Source of the DNA: Artemisia argyi
Lineage: Eukaryota > Streptophyta > Magnoliopsida > Asterales > Asteraceae
Assembly: GCA_030686995.1 (NCBI GenBank)
Contig: CM060697.1
Span: 100,906,772 to 100,970,771 of the forward strand
Length of the DNA: 64,000 bases
Direction: 5' to 3'
The position numbers and the translations under genes were made by a program. Each line of letters begins with the position of its first letter. Position 1 is the stretch's first letter. A model generated the notes under the pieces. That model saw nothing but the letters and a program-made list of their open reading frames with translations. It ran no database searches and was not told the DNA's origin. Shown here one piece after another: positions 1-12,085 of this stretch.

Positions 1-992
1 GGGGTGAAAAATTGGTGTGGATAGCATTTATGGTGATGTGGGATTGCTGTGAGGTGGAAAGGAGGGTTAGGGGGAGTAGGGGGTGAAGTGGATGGTGATG
101 AGGTGGTGTAAAAACCACCTGGTTTTGGGTTTCAGGCGAGTGTGAGGGTGATGAATAGCGGTGGTGGTTTTGGCGGTATTGGGTGGTCAAACGGGGTCAA
201 CCCCCGTTTTATTTAATAAAGGGGAGTGGGCCGGGTAAGTGTTTGGGCTTGGAAGGGGTGTGGGCTGGGTAAGGGTGTTTGGTTGGATTAGTTTTTGGTT
301 TTGGATTTAATAAAAGGGTCCGGTTTGGTTATTAGTAAACAAGGACCAAATTTGTAATTTGACAAAAATAGAGGGACTGAATTTGTAATTTTCCCAAAGT
401 AGTTACAAGTGCTATTTTTGTCATTTATGAAAACCCAAGGATCAAAGATGTGATTTTTCCATTTTTCAAATACCAGGGACCTTTTCTGTAATTTCTCAAA
501 CTCCAGGGACCATTTATGTAAATTTGGATTTTTAAGGGACTGTGGTTGTAATTTCTCAAAATGTTATCATAAGGACCAATTTTGTCATCTAAGAATAGTT
601 CAAGGTTTATTTTATTAATTTCCCATTTTTTTAAAACCTTAAGGACTAAATTTGACATTTTTGAAACTTGAGGGACTAAAGTTGTCATTTTGTAATTTTT
701 TAACTTTAAAGGACTTTTCTTGACAACTTATGAATCCCTAAGGAACTTTGATGATATTTTTCATGTTTTGATTTACCAGGGACTAGATTTGACAACTTTT
801 GAAACTTGAGGGACTGAAACTGCCAATTATGCAAACTTTGTACGTTTTTCATCTGTTTTTGCATATTTTGCATTTGAAACATATAAAACACACTTCTAAG
901 ATATTTTAAGTATTATGATGCATATTTGAGTGTTTTTGTATGTTTTGGCAGTTCAGATTGGTATAAAATGATGAGTATTTAGACACTCATCA
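1..992 (-). repeat. 3' LTR of the Athila-type element (partial)
   Basis: Directly repeats 16843-17834 with few mismatches. On the minus strand it begins TGATGAGTGTC immediately after the PPT, which defines 992 as its first base. It is truncated by the window start, so only the beginning of U3 is present. It contains many degenerate copies of a phrase like GGGACTaaaTTTGTcATTT. Confidence 0.9.
330..820 (-). repeat. Degenerate short-period repeats in LTR U3
   Basis: About a dozen imperfect copies of a 30-45 bp phrase containing AGGGAC(T/C) followed by tttGTAATTT or tttGtcATTTT. The same pattern recurs at 17165-17660 in the other LTR and, in the opposite orientation, at 11300-11760 in the divergent solo LTR. 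It is therefore a conserved property of this LTR family's U3. Confidence 0.6.
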
Positions 993-1007
993 ATCCCCCA
1001 CACTAAA
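993..1007 (-). promoter_or_regulatory. Polypurine tract of the Athila-type element
   Basis: On the minus strand the bases read TTTAGTGTGGGGGAT and abut the LTR start TGATGAG. Position and purine content fit the plus-strand primer for reverse transcription. Confidence 0.85.
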
Positions 1008-1979
1008 CTATTGCTAGTCCCTAGCAATCTATTTGAGAAAAAATTAATGGATTTTTACTCTTTACCAAAAGCCATCACTTCTGGAGTAGCCAGATGTAAG
1101 AACTGTGGCACATCTGATAACCGTGTGATTTTGAGCAAACCACCAGCTGTCAACGGATTTGATTTGTCTTTACCAAAAGCCGTTTGCTTCTGGACTAGCC
1201 AACTCTTGATGGAATAGTCAACATCTTGGTGAGCTGATTACCAATTATGGTTTTTCCACGGCCTTTACCACAATCCATAATCTTGCGGGGTAGCCAACTC
1301 ATTCGCTTTATGGGATATGGGGAGTTGAGGAACCATACAATTTTGGGCAAATTGCAAGCCATCAACGGTTTTGAGATGTCTTTACCAAAAGCCGTTTGCT
1401 CCTGGACTAGCCAATCCTTTTGTGGGTTAGACATGGAGGATTGATACCATTATTTGCATTTCTAAGTGTGAAAAAACTGGTAATTTTGATCAAATGGGGG
1501 TTCTTGATGGAACATGTGTTTTGCATTCGTGAGAACGCTCCCCCACACTTAGAACTGAATATTGCCCTCAATATTCAAAGTACTTGGTGTCCCACCAAGA
1601 CTTAGAACGTAAGAAGGTAATACTATTAACCTTTTATTTTAGTCTATTTACATACAAACTCACTTTTTTCTTTTTCTTTCTCTTTTTTTTTTTTTTTTTT
1701 TTGAAAAAATATTTACATATGTACAACATGTGGTTCGTCTCCCCCACACTAGGGTGGTAGAAAGGGATGAGAAGACAGAAATATGGGTGAAAACCCATAT
1801 TGCTACTGTTTTTGATTACCGAGTCGCTAGCTTGACTCGACCTCGAATTGAATTGTCCATGAGGTAGCTACTGTTTTTGATTACCGAGTTGCTAGCTTGA
1901 CTCGACCCCGAATTAAAATTGTCCTTGGGGAAGCTACTATTTTTGTTAACCGAGTCGCTAGCTTGACTCGACCCCGAAT
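1008..1979 (-). other. Non-coding 3' spacer between integrase stop and PPT
   Basis: No credible reading frame. Three partial direct repeats of a phrase containing TTTACCAAAAGCC and GGACTAGCCA occur at about 1060-1096, 1165-1203 and 1380-1418. Two extra PPT-like strings lie at 1538-1550 and 1739-1751, a T-rich run at about 1682-1702 and a tandem repeat at 1802-1997. Athila elements often carry an env-like frame here; none is recognisable. Confidence 0.6.
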
Positions 1980-1997
1980 TTATTGGTCCATGGGGTA
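1802..1997 (-). repeat. 65-66 bp tandem repeat x3 at the integrase 3' end
   Basis: Units start at 1802, 1867 and 1933 with GCTACT(G/A)TTTTTG and share GCTAGCTTGACTCGACC. The unit at 1933 overlaps the last codons of the integrase frame (stop at 1980); the other two look like copies of that coding end plus flank. Confidence 0.8.
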
Positions 1998-3842
1998 AGT
2001 TTGGAGATCCGGGACAACCATTGGTTGTATGTCCCCTCCAAAATAGTGTTTTAACCGATGACCATTTACTTTAAAATTGGGACTGTCGGGTTGCAATAAC
2101 TCAACAGTTCCATATGGGTATACTTTTGTTATAGTAAATGGTCCAGACCAACGGGTTTTTAGTTTTCCCGAGAAAATTTTTAATCTTGAATTGAAAAGAA
2201 GAACTCTGTCACCAACGTTGAAAATGCGGTTCTTAATTTTAGAGTCATGTATCTTCTTAGTCTTTTCTTTATAGATTAAAGAATTTTCGTAAGCTTGATC
2301 ACGTAATTCATTTAGTTCGTTTAGTTGAACTTTACGGTGATCACCCGCTGTCTGAAGGTCGAAATTTGCATGTTTTAAGGCCCAATAGGCCTTATGTTCT
2401 AATTCGATCGGAAGATGACATGCTTTCCCGTACACTAGCTTATATGGAGTACACCCGATAGGTGTTTTGTAAGCAGTGCGGAAAGCCCATAATGCATCGT
2501 CCAGCTTATCCGACCAAGAGGCACGGTTTTCACCAACCGTCCTCTCCAGAATTCTCTTAATACCCTGATTTGAGACCTCCACATGCCCACTTGTTTGGGG
2601 GTGGTATGCTGTAGAAAGACGGTGAGTTACACCATATTTCAGCATTACTCTTGCAAATTGTTCATTGCAGAAGTGAGTGCCACGATCACTGATAATGGCA
2701 CGAGGAGTCCCGAATCTGGCAAAGAGAGACTTTAAAAATTTAACGACTACTCGGGCATCATTGGTGGGTAAAGCTTTTGCTTCAACCCATTTTGACAGAT
2801 AGTCGACAGCCACGAGTAGGTATTCATTCCCTCGTGAAGACGGGAATGGTCCCATAAAATCAATGCCCCACATATCAAATATTTCACAGACTTGGATGGC
2901 GTTTTGCGGCATCTCATTCTTTTTGGAAATATTCCCGTGACGCTGGTAAGCCTCACAGGTTTTGATAAGTTCATGGGCGTCTTTATAGATCGTGGGCCAA
3001 AAGAATCCTGAATCAAACACTTTTTTGGCGGTGTAATTTGGGTTATGATGTCCCCCCGTGGGTCCATCATGACAAGATTTAAGAATTTCCATGGCTTCTT
3101 GGCCATGGACACACCGTCGGATGACTTGATCCGCACATATTTTGAACAAGTAGGGGTCGTCCCAGAAGTAATGTTTTACATCTTTAAAGAATTTTCTTTT
3201 CTGTTGGGACGACATCCCTTTCACAACGAAATTTCCCGCACGGTAATTTGCAAAGTCGGCAAACCATGGGGTGGTGGCATTATCCCGGGTAGAGATTAGA
3301 TTTAGAGTCTCCAGAGGAAAAGTTTCATTAATTTCTTTTCTCTCGAGAATATCCTGATGAGGATTTTCTAACCGGGACAAGTGATCAGCTGCAAGGTTCT
3401 CTGCTCCTTTTTTATCTCTTATGAGAATATCGAATTCTTGAAGGAGCAGGACCCAACGGAGCAGTCTTGGCTTTGCGTCCTGTTTAGTGAACAGGTATTT
3501 CAAAGCCGAATGGTCCGTATACACCACGCTTTTGTTTAAGATTAAGTAAGACCGAAATTTTTCGAAGGCATATACCACAGCTAATAGTTCTTTTTCCGTG
3601 GTGGTATAGTGTGTTTGAGCTTCATTCATGGTCTTACTTGCGTAGTGTATTGGCTGAAAATGTTTGGTTTTGCGTTGCCCCAGAACTGCACCAATAGCGA
3701 AGTCGCTAGCATCGCACATAAGTTCGAAGGGTAAGTCCCAGTCGGGGGCAACAAGGATTGGTGCTTCGGTAAGCCTTTTCTTTAAAATAGAAAAAAGCTT
3801 CGATGCACTCAGGGGAAAAGATGAAAGGAGCATCCTTTTCAA
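1980..3842 (-). pseudogene. RNase H and integrase part of Athila-type Pol
   Basis: An open frame of about 620 codons. RNase H comes first: [33 protein letters not shown] and the [10 protein letters not shown] region. Integrase follows, with its zinc-binding head and a DDE core in which the visible acidic residues lie in GIDFMGP, SDRGTHF and GHVEVS. The C-terminal part ends [19 protein letters not shown]. The second cysteine of the HHCC zinc finger, normally CxxC, reads CEAY, so one ligand is lost. No chromodomain follows. This frame is offset from the RT frame by an extra base in an A run at 3791-3796, so the RT-integrase polyprotein cannot be read through. Confidence 0.88.
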
Positions 3843-5205
3843 GAAGATGAGTCATGGGCCGGGCTATTTTGGAGAAATCCTGTATGAATCTCCGATAGAA
3901 CCCGGCATGGCCGAGAAAACTCCTTATTCCTTTAACAGTGGTGGGATGAGGCAGTTTAGCAATAACATCGATTTTGGCTTTATCAACCTCAATCCCACTT
4001 TTTGAAATTTTATGGCCGAGGACAATGCCCTCCTTAACCATAAAATGGCTCCTCTCCCAATTTAGACAAAGATTAGTGTTTTCACAACGTTGAAGCATTT
4101 TTTCTAAATGGGAGAGGCATGAGTCGAAAGAATTCCCGATGACTGAGAAGTCATCCATGAATACCTCCATGGTTTTTCCGATCATGTCATGGAAAATAGC
4201 CATCATGCATCTTTGGAAAGTGCCTGGAGCATTGCATAACCCAAAAGGCATGCGGCGATAGGCAAATATTCCGTAAGGGCATGTGAAGGTAGTCTTATCT
4301 TGATCCTGTGTATCAATGGGAATTTGGAAGTAACCTGAGAAGCCGTCGAGGAAGCAATAATACTCATTCCCCGCTAGTCTTTCGAGCATTTGATCCATAA
4401 AGGGCAGAGGAAAATGGTCTTTGCGGGTGGCTTCGTTAAGCTTTCTGTAATCGATACATACTCGCCACCCTGTAACCAAACGAGTTGGCATCAACTCGTT
4501 ATCCTCATTTGTGATAACCGTAATGCCACCCTTCTTTGGAACACAATGAATTGGGCTAACCCAAGGACTATCTGATATAGGGTAAATCAATCCCGCATCA
4601 AGAAGTTTGATAACTTCTGCTTTTATAACTTCGTGGATTTTTGGATTTACCCTTCTTTGATGCTGCACGGCAGGTTTAAAGTCCTCTTCCATTAGGATTT
4701 TGTGTGTACAAAAATCCGGGTTTATACCCTTTATGTCTGAGAGATTCCAAGCAATTGCTTGCTTGTGGGACTTTAAAACCTTAAGCAGCGCGGTTTTCTC
4801 CTCATCCTTTAAGTCTTTTGCAATAATGACCGGTAACTTATCGTTACCTTCCAAGAATGCATATTCTAGATGAGGAGGCAGGTCCTTAAGTTCAACCTCG
4901 GGGAAATCATCATTTTTCTCAACATATTTGACTTCTGCCTTATGAAGTTGTGGAGGTAGAACAGGAATGGGAGAAGGATCTTTGTTCAATAACTTCTCAA
5001 GGAGAAGTATATCCCCCTCCGGGTCAATCTCTTGGTAATCAGTTCCTTCGGGAACTGAATCACTTTTGAGAAAGGCCTCTAATTCCTCAAGGACGAAATC
5101 ACTTCCCTCAAACGGAGTGAGGGAAGGAGAAGAATTAGCGATTATGGGATCGGAAGAAGTAGTGGGATTGCCACTCGGAAAATTGTCAGCGAATCTAAGG
5201 AATTC
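3797..5205 (-). pseudogene. Reverse transcriptase part of Athila-type Pol
   Basis: Ty3-type RT. Motifs in order are WVSPIHCVPKKGG, RVCIDYRKLNEATRKDHFPLPF, a YCFLDGFSGYFQIPI block, MPFGLCNAPGTFQRCM, the catalytic FMDD (in VFMDDFSVIG) and FLGHAGFYRRFIQDFSKIARPM leading into the RNase H connection. It is in the same frame as gag and protease but separated from them by a TAG at 5206-5208. At its 3' end the frame is lost at the A run 3791-3796 and would terminate near 3706. Catalytic residues look intact; the lesions are one stop and one single-base frameshift. Confidence 0.9.
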
Positions 5206-6456
5206 CTAAGCATACTCCTCGGATGCAATGTCAATGACATCAATTCGGTTGACCGATTCAACATCATAATTCGAGGAGTATCTCGAGGTTTGATCAAGGT
5301 TGAACGTTATCGCTTCATTGCCAACTCGTAACGTGATTTCCTCATCGAAAACATCGATTAATGCACGTCCCGTTCTTAAGAATCCCCTCCCAAGAATGAA
5401 AGGAACTCTTGGATCTGCATCAAAATCAACAACGACAAAATCTGCCGGAAAATGGAACTTTCCCACTCTTACAAATACGTCCTCGGCAATACCGAGGGGA
5501 CGTGAAATTGAACGGTCTGCAAGCTCAAGAGTCATGCATGTGGGACTAAGTGCCTGAAGAGAGAGCTTTTTCCAAACTGAGTGAGGCATTAAGTTGATGC
5601 TTGCACCAAGATCGGCCAAGGCAAAACATTCAACCATACCCGGGAAAATACATGGTATTAGAAATCTCCCGGGGTCTCCTAGCTTTTCGGGAAGCTGTTT
5701 TAACAGAACCGCAGAGCAGTTCTCATTAAGTGGAGTTCGTGCCATCTCAAACAGTTTTTCTTTATTGCTCAACAGGTTTTTTATTGTCGATGCGAATTTG
5801 GGCATTAAAAGAAGAGCATCCGCGAAACTAATATCGAAGTGTAGTTCTTGGAAAATCTGAAAGAATTTTTCCATCTGATGATTAGCTTTTTCACGGAGCT
5901 TTTGGTCTTGCAATCGTGAGGGATATGGAATTTTTGGTTTTGGGTTGGCTTTTGGATTTTCAACAGGACCTTCGGTAGTTTCAAACACGACTCTTTTAGG
6001 GGGAGTCGGGACCGGGATAACTGGAGGAGGGATGTCATTGGTACCTCCGTTATTATTAGGAAGTACCGTATCTGTAGTATCCTCAGTTTCACATTCCTCT
6101 ACAGGGATAGGAGAAGAGGTAGAAGGAGTTGTAGGTCCTTGGTAAGAAACTCCACTTCTTGTGGTGATCGCCTTTACATCGCCCCTCGGATTAGCGATCG
6201 TGTTGCTAGGTAAAGTAGTACCTGAGCCCGAGGGTCGATCATTTAAAGACTTCTGCAAATTAGATATTTGACTAACCAGCATTTTGTTCAGTTCTTCTTG
6301 GGATTTCATAAACTGTTTTAATAACTCATCATGTGATGGTCCAGTTGGAACAATGGCTTGATTTTGGTTTGGAAAATTTTGAGCCCGATTGTTCTGGAAA
6401 TTCCCATGTTGCTGGTTGTTATTACCCTGGAAGTGGTTTTGTTGTTGAAAATTACC
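5206..6456 (-). pseudogene. Protease region of the Athila-type polyprotein
   Basis: The frame runs from just after an in-frame TAG (6457-6459) to another TAG (5206-5208). A Pro/Thr/Ser-rich linker precedes a retroviral-type aspartic protease: FALADLGASINLMP carries the catalytic Asp in the DLGAS form usual for Athila-type elements, and FILGRGFLRTGRALIDV is the downstream conserved block. The frame is the same as gag upstream and RT downstream, as expected for a single Gag-Pol polyprotein. Confidence 0.85.
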
Positions 6457-7719
6457 CTATGGGTAATTGTTCTGACCTTGATTTCTGTTATAATTCCCTT
6501 GGTTCTGATTTTGATGAACCTGGTTTTGACCAGGGTTGAAATTCCCTTGGTTGTTATAACCTTGGTTCATTCGGTTCTGGTTCTGATTCTGGTTAAAATT
6601 CTGGTTCCTGTTTTGAGGCTGATTAAACCCTGGTGGTCCAAGATAGTTATTAGAACGGTAGCTCAAAAGGTTTCGGTCTCCTTGCGGTTGGTAAGAATTA
6701 CCTCCCGTATTATAGGAACCTTGAGCTGCGGACACGTTTTCACGAGCAAAGCCACCGGAGGCTGGGCAATCTGTGTACGTATGTGGACCACCGCAAGTTT
6801 CACAACTTGGGTTAACAGTTTTGACCTGATTAGGATTTGTCTGATGGATACGTAAAACTGCTGTAGACAAATCATCCAGCTTTTTAGCTAGGATTGATAT
6901 TTCATTGCTTGCCGGAGTGTCTGACTTAAATGAGTCGTTCCTCTCAGCAGAGGAGTCCCAAAAATTATGATGGGCAGTCATGTTTTTGATTAAGTCGTAG
7001 CACTCTTCAGGGGTCCTTTTCATAAAGGTGCCCCCAGCAGCAGCATTGATGGTGTCACGATGACGGAGTGTCAAACCATTATAAAAGGTATCAATAATGG
7101 TGACAAGAAGCATGTTATGATTGGGACACCTATCAATAGCAAGTTTGTAGCGTTCCCATGCCTCAAATAAGGACTCTTCGGGAAGCTGTCTGAAGTTGCT
7201 GATATCATTCCTCAGCTTTGTGACCATAGATGGTGGAAAGTATTTGGCCAGGAATTTGGTAATCATCTCATCAAAAGTGTGGATCGAATTCTTTGGAAGT
7301 CGATCGAACCAGGAAGTCGCATGATGAATCAGAGAATATGGAAAAAGGTATAAACGTAGGCCGTCGTCGGTGACGCCATGTTGTTTCATGCTCTGGGTGA
7401 CAGTTAAAAATTTGTCGAGATGCCTGTTGGCATCGTCACCCTACAATCCGTGGAACTGGCACGTATTCTGGATTTGTTGTATCATGTGGTGTTTCAATCC
7501 AAAATCCGTGGCTCCAATAGTGAGTGGTGCAATGGGTCCTCCCCTCCCGTGCATGGTAGGTTGACACAGTTCCTCCATAGTTCGGGTGTCAGGAACTGGT
7601 TCATCCTTGGGAAGGAATGGGGGCTCGTCGTTCATTTTTATTGTGTGTTCTTCTTCAACAGTACGTAACTCGGGTACATTTTTCTTCTTTTTATTCTTTG
7701 TTTGTGAACGAGTGCGCAT
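6457..7719 (-). pseudogene. Gag of the Athila-type element
   Basis: The start is placed at the ATG at 7719 (MRTRSQTKNKKKK). The capsid-like retrotransposon gag domain includes LRLYLFPYSLIHHATSWFDRL, KYFPPSMVTKLRNDI and FEAWERYKLAIDRCPNHNM. A CCHC-like knuckle, CETCGGPHTYTDC, follows, then a long Asn/Gln-rich tail. A TAG at 7441-7443 interrupts it near the N terminus and a second TAG lies at 6457-6459; all parts stay in one frame. The reading therefore needs two substitutions to be open and is not functional as it stands. Confidence 0.87.
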
Positions 7720-8331
7720 GCACAAAAAATAATTTTCAACACAAGATCGAGGCAAAACTACAGTGAACTTAAACCCAATAATCACAAATGAACAGCTCAT
7801 TTAAAAAAGGTACACTATTCACAAGGATATAATGGTAAGTTTTTAATCTTAGGTTTGGGAACTTATTATGTTCACACCCCCAGTTGGTAGGTGTTCTGCC
7901 TTGGTTTGCGGTGGTAAACTTTTATGTAATTATATTCACAGTACAATGTTTTTGGCTTTTTTGTGTATGGGTGAAAAACTTGAACAATATTTTTGGAACT
8001 GATTCGTTAACCGAAATCGTTCCTTTAAGATTACTCGCAGGCTAGCGGGAGGAAATAAATGGATCCCTCTTCTGTTCGCAATTTAATGTCAGAACTTACC
8101 TTATACCAGCTGTTTCAGGTTGTAATCTTAAAGACAACGAAGTAATTTAACTTCACAGTTTGTTTTGTTGTTTATGATTTGTTTGGTGTTGTTAACACTT
8201 CAGGAGAAATGTTAATGAACTTTTTCAGATATGATTTTGATTTTCTTAAAAATTTACAAAGTGGTGATATTTGTACAGGAAGGTTTTTGAAAACCACTAA
8301 ACTGAAACCGTTTTGAAATACGCAACAACCT
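7720..8331 (-). other. 5' leader of the Athila-type element
   Basis: The transcribed leader between PBS and gag ATG. No open frame or clear structural motif is seen. Confidence 0.6.
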
Positions 8332-8348
8332 CCCCGGCAGCTGCGCCA
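8332..8348 (-). promoter_or_regulatory. Primer binding site, tRNA-Asp-like
   Basis: The minus strand reads TGGCGCAGCTGCCGGGG, close to the complement of the 3' end of plant tRNA-Asp used by Athila/Tat elements. It lies directly inside the 5' LTR, whose last bases here read GTCAAAATT. Confidence 0.8.
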
Positions 8349-11135
8349 AATTTTGACTCCTCCCTAACCAACCAGTCAACCGTGTGCAGCTGATAGGCCC
8401 ACCTGGGAGAAAGTGCAAGTTATTATTGACCGTGGAAATATAGGGAAATCCCCGGGTCGTTAAATCCCAACAAGATTGAAATTGTATTTTGGAACGATTA
8501 GGAGAATGAGTGGTACTGAGGACAGTAACAAAAATGATTGAGGGATGATTATACTACTGATTGCTTGGAATTTAGATAATATGAAAATATATAAACAATA
8601 ACAGAGATACACGTAAAAGCACAAATAAGAAAATCAGATAACAGACAGATGACAAGTGGTATTTAACAAGTTACAAACTACAGGGGGTAAAAGTGAAACT
8701 TTTGAAAACATAAAATTAAAGAGAAATTTGAAAATGAAAATGAAATTATAAAAATGATTAAAATATTATTTAAATATTATTTAATTAATAAAACTATTTA
8801 AAATCTAATTAAAACTTAAATTAAATTAACTAAAATTGATAAATGATACAAATTAAACTAAAAACTTGCAAAAATAATTTCTAAACCTTAATTAGAACTT
8901 GAAGAAAGTATTAAAAAATTAAAATAAATATTTTTGTCTTTTTATGAGTTTTCTTATTAATTAAAAACTATTTAACTTAATTAAACTAATTAAATTATTT
9001 CAAATTACTATTATTACTAAATTACCTTAGAAAATTATGATAAAATTTATAAAACTATTTAACCATTACAGGAATCCTAAAAAATTATAAAAAGTTGCTA
9101 AAAATTATATTTAGGCTAATTGACTAATTAATTATTTATTAAATAATTTAAATCTAATTTAATTAATTTAAATAGGAAAATTAGAAAATGGACAGTGGAA
9201 ATTATGAAACTATTTTATAAAAGTCTTAACTACTTTATAAAACTTAGGAAAAATATAAAATTCTACTGTTGTTAATTAAAATTAAAGAAACCTATTTAAT
9301 TACTAATATTACCTATTTAATTATTTAAACAACTTTTAAATCTAATAAATAGTAAAATGCTTAGGAAAAATCTAAGAAAATTATTTTAACTACTTAAAGG
9401 CACTAGGAAATTTATAAAATTATAAAATTGGAAAAGTGCTTATTAAAAAGCTGAGATGAAAATTAAATAGATAATTTCTATTAAATAGAATCTATCACTA
9501 TAATTAAAGTTTTCTTTTTCTGGTTTTTCTTTTATAAAACTACTAAAATACTTAAAATAATAAACTTTCACAAAGAAAACTACTTTGGAACCTCAGAATA
9601 AGCACTGAGAGTGCTTATTTGCTTATATAGTTGACTAAAGTTGACCACACCAAGAAATAAGCTAAGTTGGGGCTATGTGGGGTCCACACTGGTTAAGTAA
9701 GGTTCACCTAAGTTACTTGAACTTGTTTGAGCAAGTATTAGCCAAATAAGCAGTAAGAATAAGCTACAAGACCACAATAAGCAATTCCAAACTTACTTTC
9801 TGAGACAGAAATGGGACAAAGTTTAGAGTTGATTCTAGGTGGGGTCCACTGATGTATAGGTCAAACAAATGGTCAACTATTGTTCCCTGGTAGGAGGGGG
9901 GTTGAAACAATCAAATATGAGCCACTGGGACCCACTGGGCTGGCCTACAACAGCCACCAAAGGTGGTGGTGTTGTGGTGGTCTACTGGTGCAGGGGAGGT
10001 CTTCCTCCCTGCAGTTGTGTTTGGAGGTCTGTGGGACCCACACTAAAAATCACAAAAATATAACAACTAATGGATACTGAAATTGGGTTGGTAGAATATG
10101 ATCCCAAGAATTTTCAGACCCTAGATCCAAATACACAAATCATGAAAATTCCTACCATTTTTGAGATTTCTGAGGTGGTTCACTTTTGACTTTTTGAGAT
10201 TATGATCTAAGTTGACTTATGTGAACTTCTGATTGATCCTACTTATTAAATAAGTTGTTATAAGTTAATATTAAGTTAAATTAAGCTAGGTTACTAACTT
10301 ATGAGATGATATGATGAGACTTGTACTCAAATTCCACCACAGTTAACTGTGGTGATGTATTACTTGTGATTTTGACTTTTAGGTAAATGAGACCAAAGTT
10401 AATGCCTTAATTATCCTAAATAACACTACTGCAGCCTAATGAAACACCAATGAACACCAATAAACAACAAGGGCTAAGCTCACTAGCTTATTCCAAACAC
10501 TCCCTTATCTTGACTGTTTTATGGTTTTTTTAAGTAAATGGCTTACAGAGCTTATCCCACTGATCCACAATGACTTATTATGTTGTATTAAGTATAATTA
10601 AGCATTTCAAAACAGGAAATAACCACAGATACACAAGAATACTAAATAAGCTATGTTGACTGTAAAACTTTGATATTTTAGCAACTAGAAATTCCAACAA
10701 ACAAGATACCAATTTTATGTTATATTATCACTATTTAGAACTGAATAAGCATAAAGCAACTGAAAAAGCAAGCAATGAACAAAGCTATACTACAAAGACA
10801 GATATGAGATTTTTGATAACTTACAATAAGCTTTCCTGCTCAAACCATGAACCAAGAACAATCTTAAAGAATCTCCACAGATTCACTAACCCAAGGCCTT
10901 CCAAAATCAACCCTGCTCCATTGTTTATCACCAAGAACTTATCAGTTTGACTTTCGTTGACTTTTTGTGGTATTTTTGAGTTTTTACTACTAAACTGCTT
11001 TTAATAGTTTCTAATAGCTTTTATAAGCTATCTAGGAGCTTAAGTGAGCTTATCAGTCCAGTATATCACACAATAACAACAATTGAGCTTTTGAAATTTA
11101 AGAAATTGAAACTAAAATGGCATAAGATTGAACAG
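8349..11135 (-). repeat. 5' LTR of the Athila-type element, 3' portion
   Basis: The R/U5-side portion of a LTR of about 4.2 kb, next to the PBS. Its reverse complement is collinear with 13.85-16.42 kb of the opposite-strand solo LTR: shared landmarks are TTTAACGACCCGGG, the GGTGGTGTTGTGGTGG-type stretch near 9965 and the AT-rich block 8600-9600. The LTR is interrupted at 11135 by that solo LTR and resumes at 16422. No coding potential. Confidence 0.8.
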
Positions 11136-12085
11136 TGATGAGTGTGTAAATACTCATCATTTTATAACAATCTGAACTGCCAAAACATCCAAAAACACTC
11201 AATATTGCATCAAAATAGTGAAAATATCCCAGGAATGTGTTTTATATGTTTCAAATGCAAAATAATCAAAAACAGATGAAAAATGCACAAACTTTGCATA
11301 ATTGGTTGTTTCTGTCCCTCAAGTTTCATAAATTGGCAAAACTAGTCCCTGAAGGTTTTAAATTAATAAAAAGTCAACTTTAGTCCATGGGAAGTCAAAC
11401 ATGTTCACAAATAGTCCCTGGATGAAAGTTTACACAAACTGGCAATTTTTACCCCTCAATATCCAAAATGGGCATAAAAGGTCTCTGAACTTTCAGAACT
11501 TGACAAAACCAGTCCCTGGTGAAATAATTGTGAAAGAAAGTCAATTGGGTCCTTGGAAAATCAAAAGTTATCAGTATTGGTCCTTGGGTGAAAGTTTTGA
11601 AAAGTTTGCAATTTTGGTCCTTTAACTTTGGAAAAATTACATAAATGATCCCCGGGAATTTTAAAAGTGAAAAATGCAAAAAAAAATGGTTCTTAAAAAT
11701 TGGTGATTGGCAGAATTGGTCCTTATTACAACTTTGGAAAATTTACAGGTTCAGTCCCTGGGCTTACTTAACATTACAAACCAAACCATCCTTTGTAAAT
11801 TATAAACCCAAAAAAATAAAACACAACCAAATCCAATATCTGATCCAGAAACACATCTAAAAGCCCACCCTTTCCAGCCCACAGCCCAACTCCACCTTTG
11901 TAAAATAAAACCGGGTCAACCATTTGACCTGGTCAAAATACCAGTCAAACCACCCCATCTTCCCTTTCCCTCCCACTCCCAAACCAGAATACCAGGTGGT
12001 ATTTTCCCCCCCTTGCACCACTTGACCACTTCCACACCCTTATCCTCTCCCCTCACACTTCCCCAACAACAATCACATCCCACCC

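Noticed and set aside
425..891. Small frames of 60-87 aa in the LTR (also 17267-17733)
   Set aside because: They are readings of the degenerate U3 repeats and occur only because the LTR is duplicated.
2077..3299. Plus-strand frames opposite integrase and RT
   Set aside because: Antisense shadows of the Pol coding strand.
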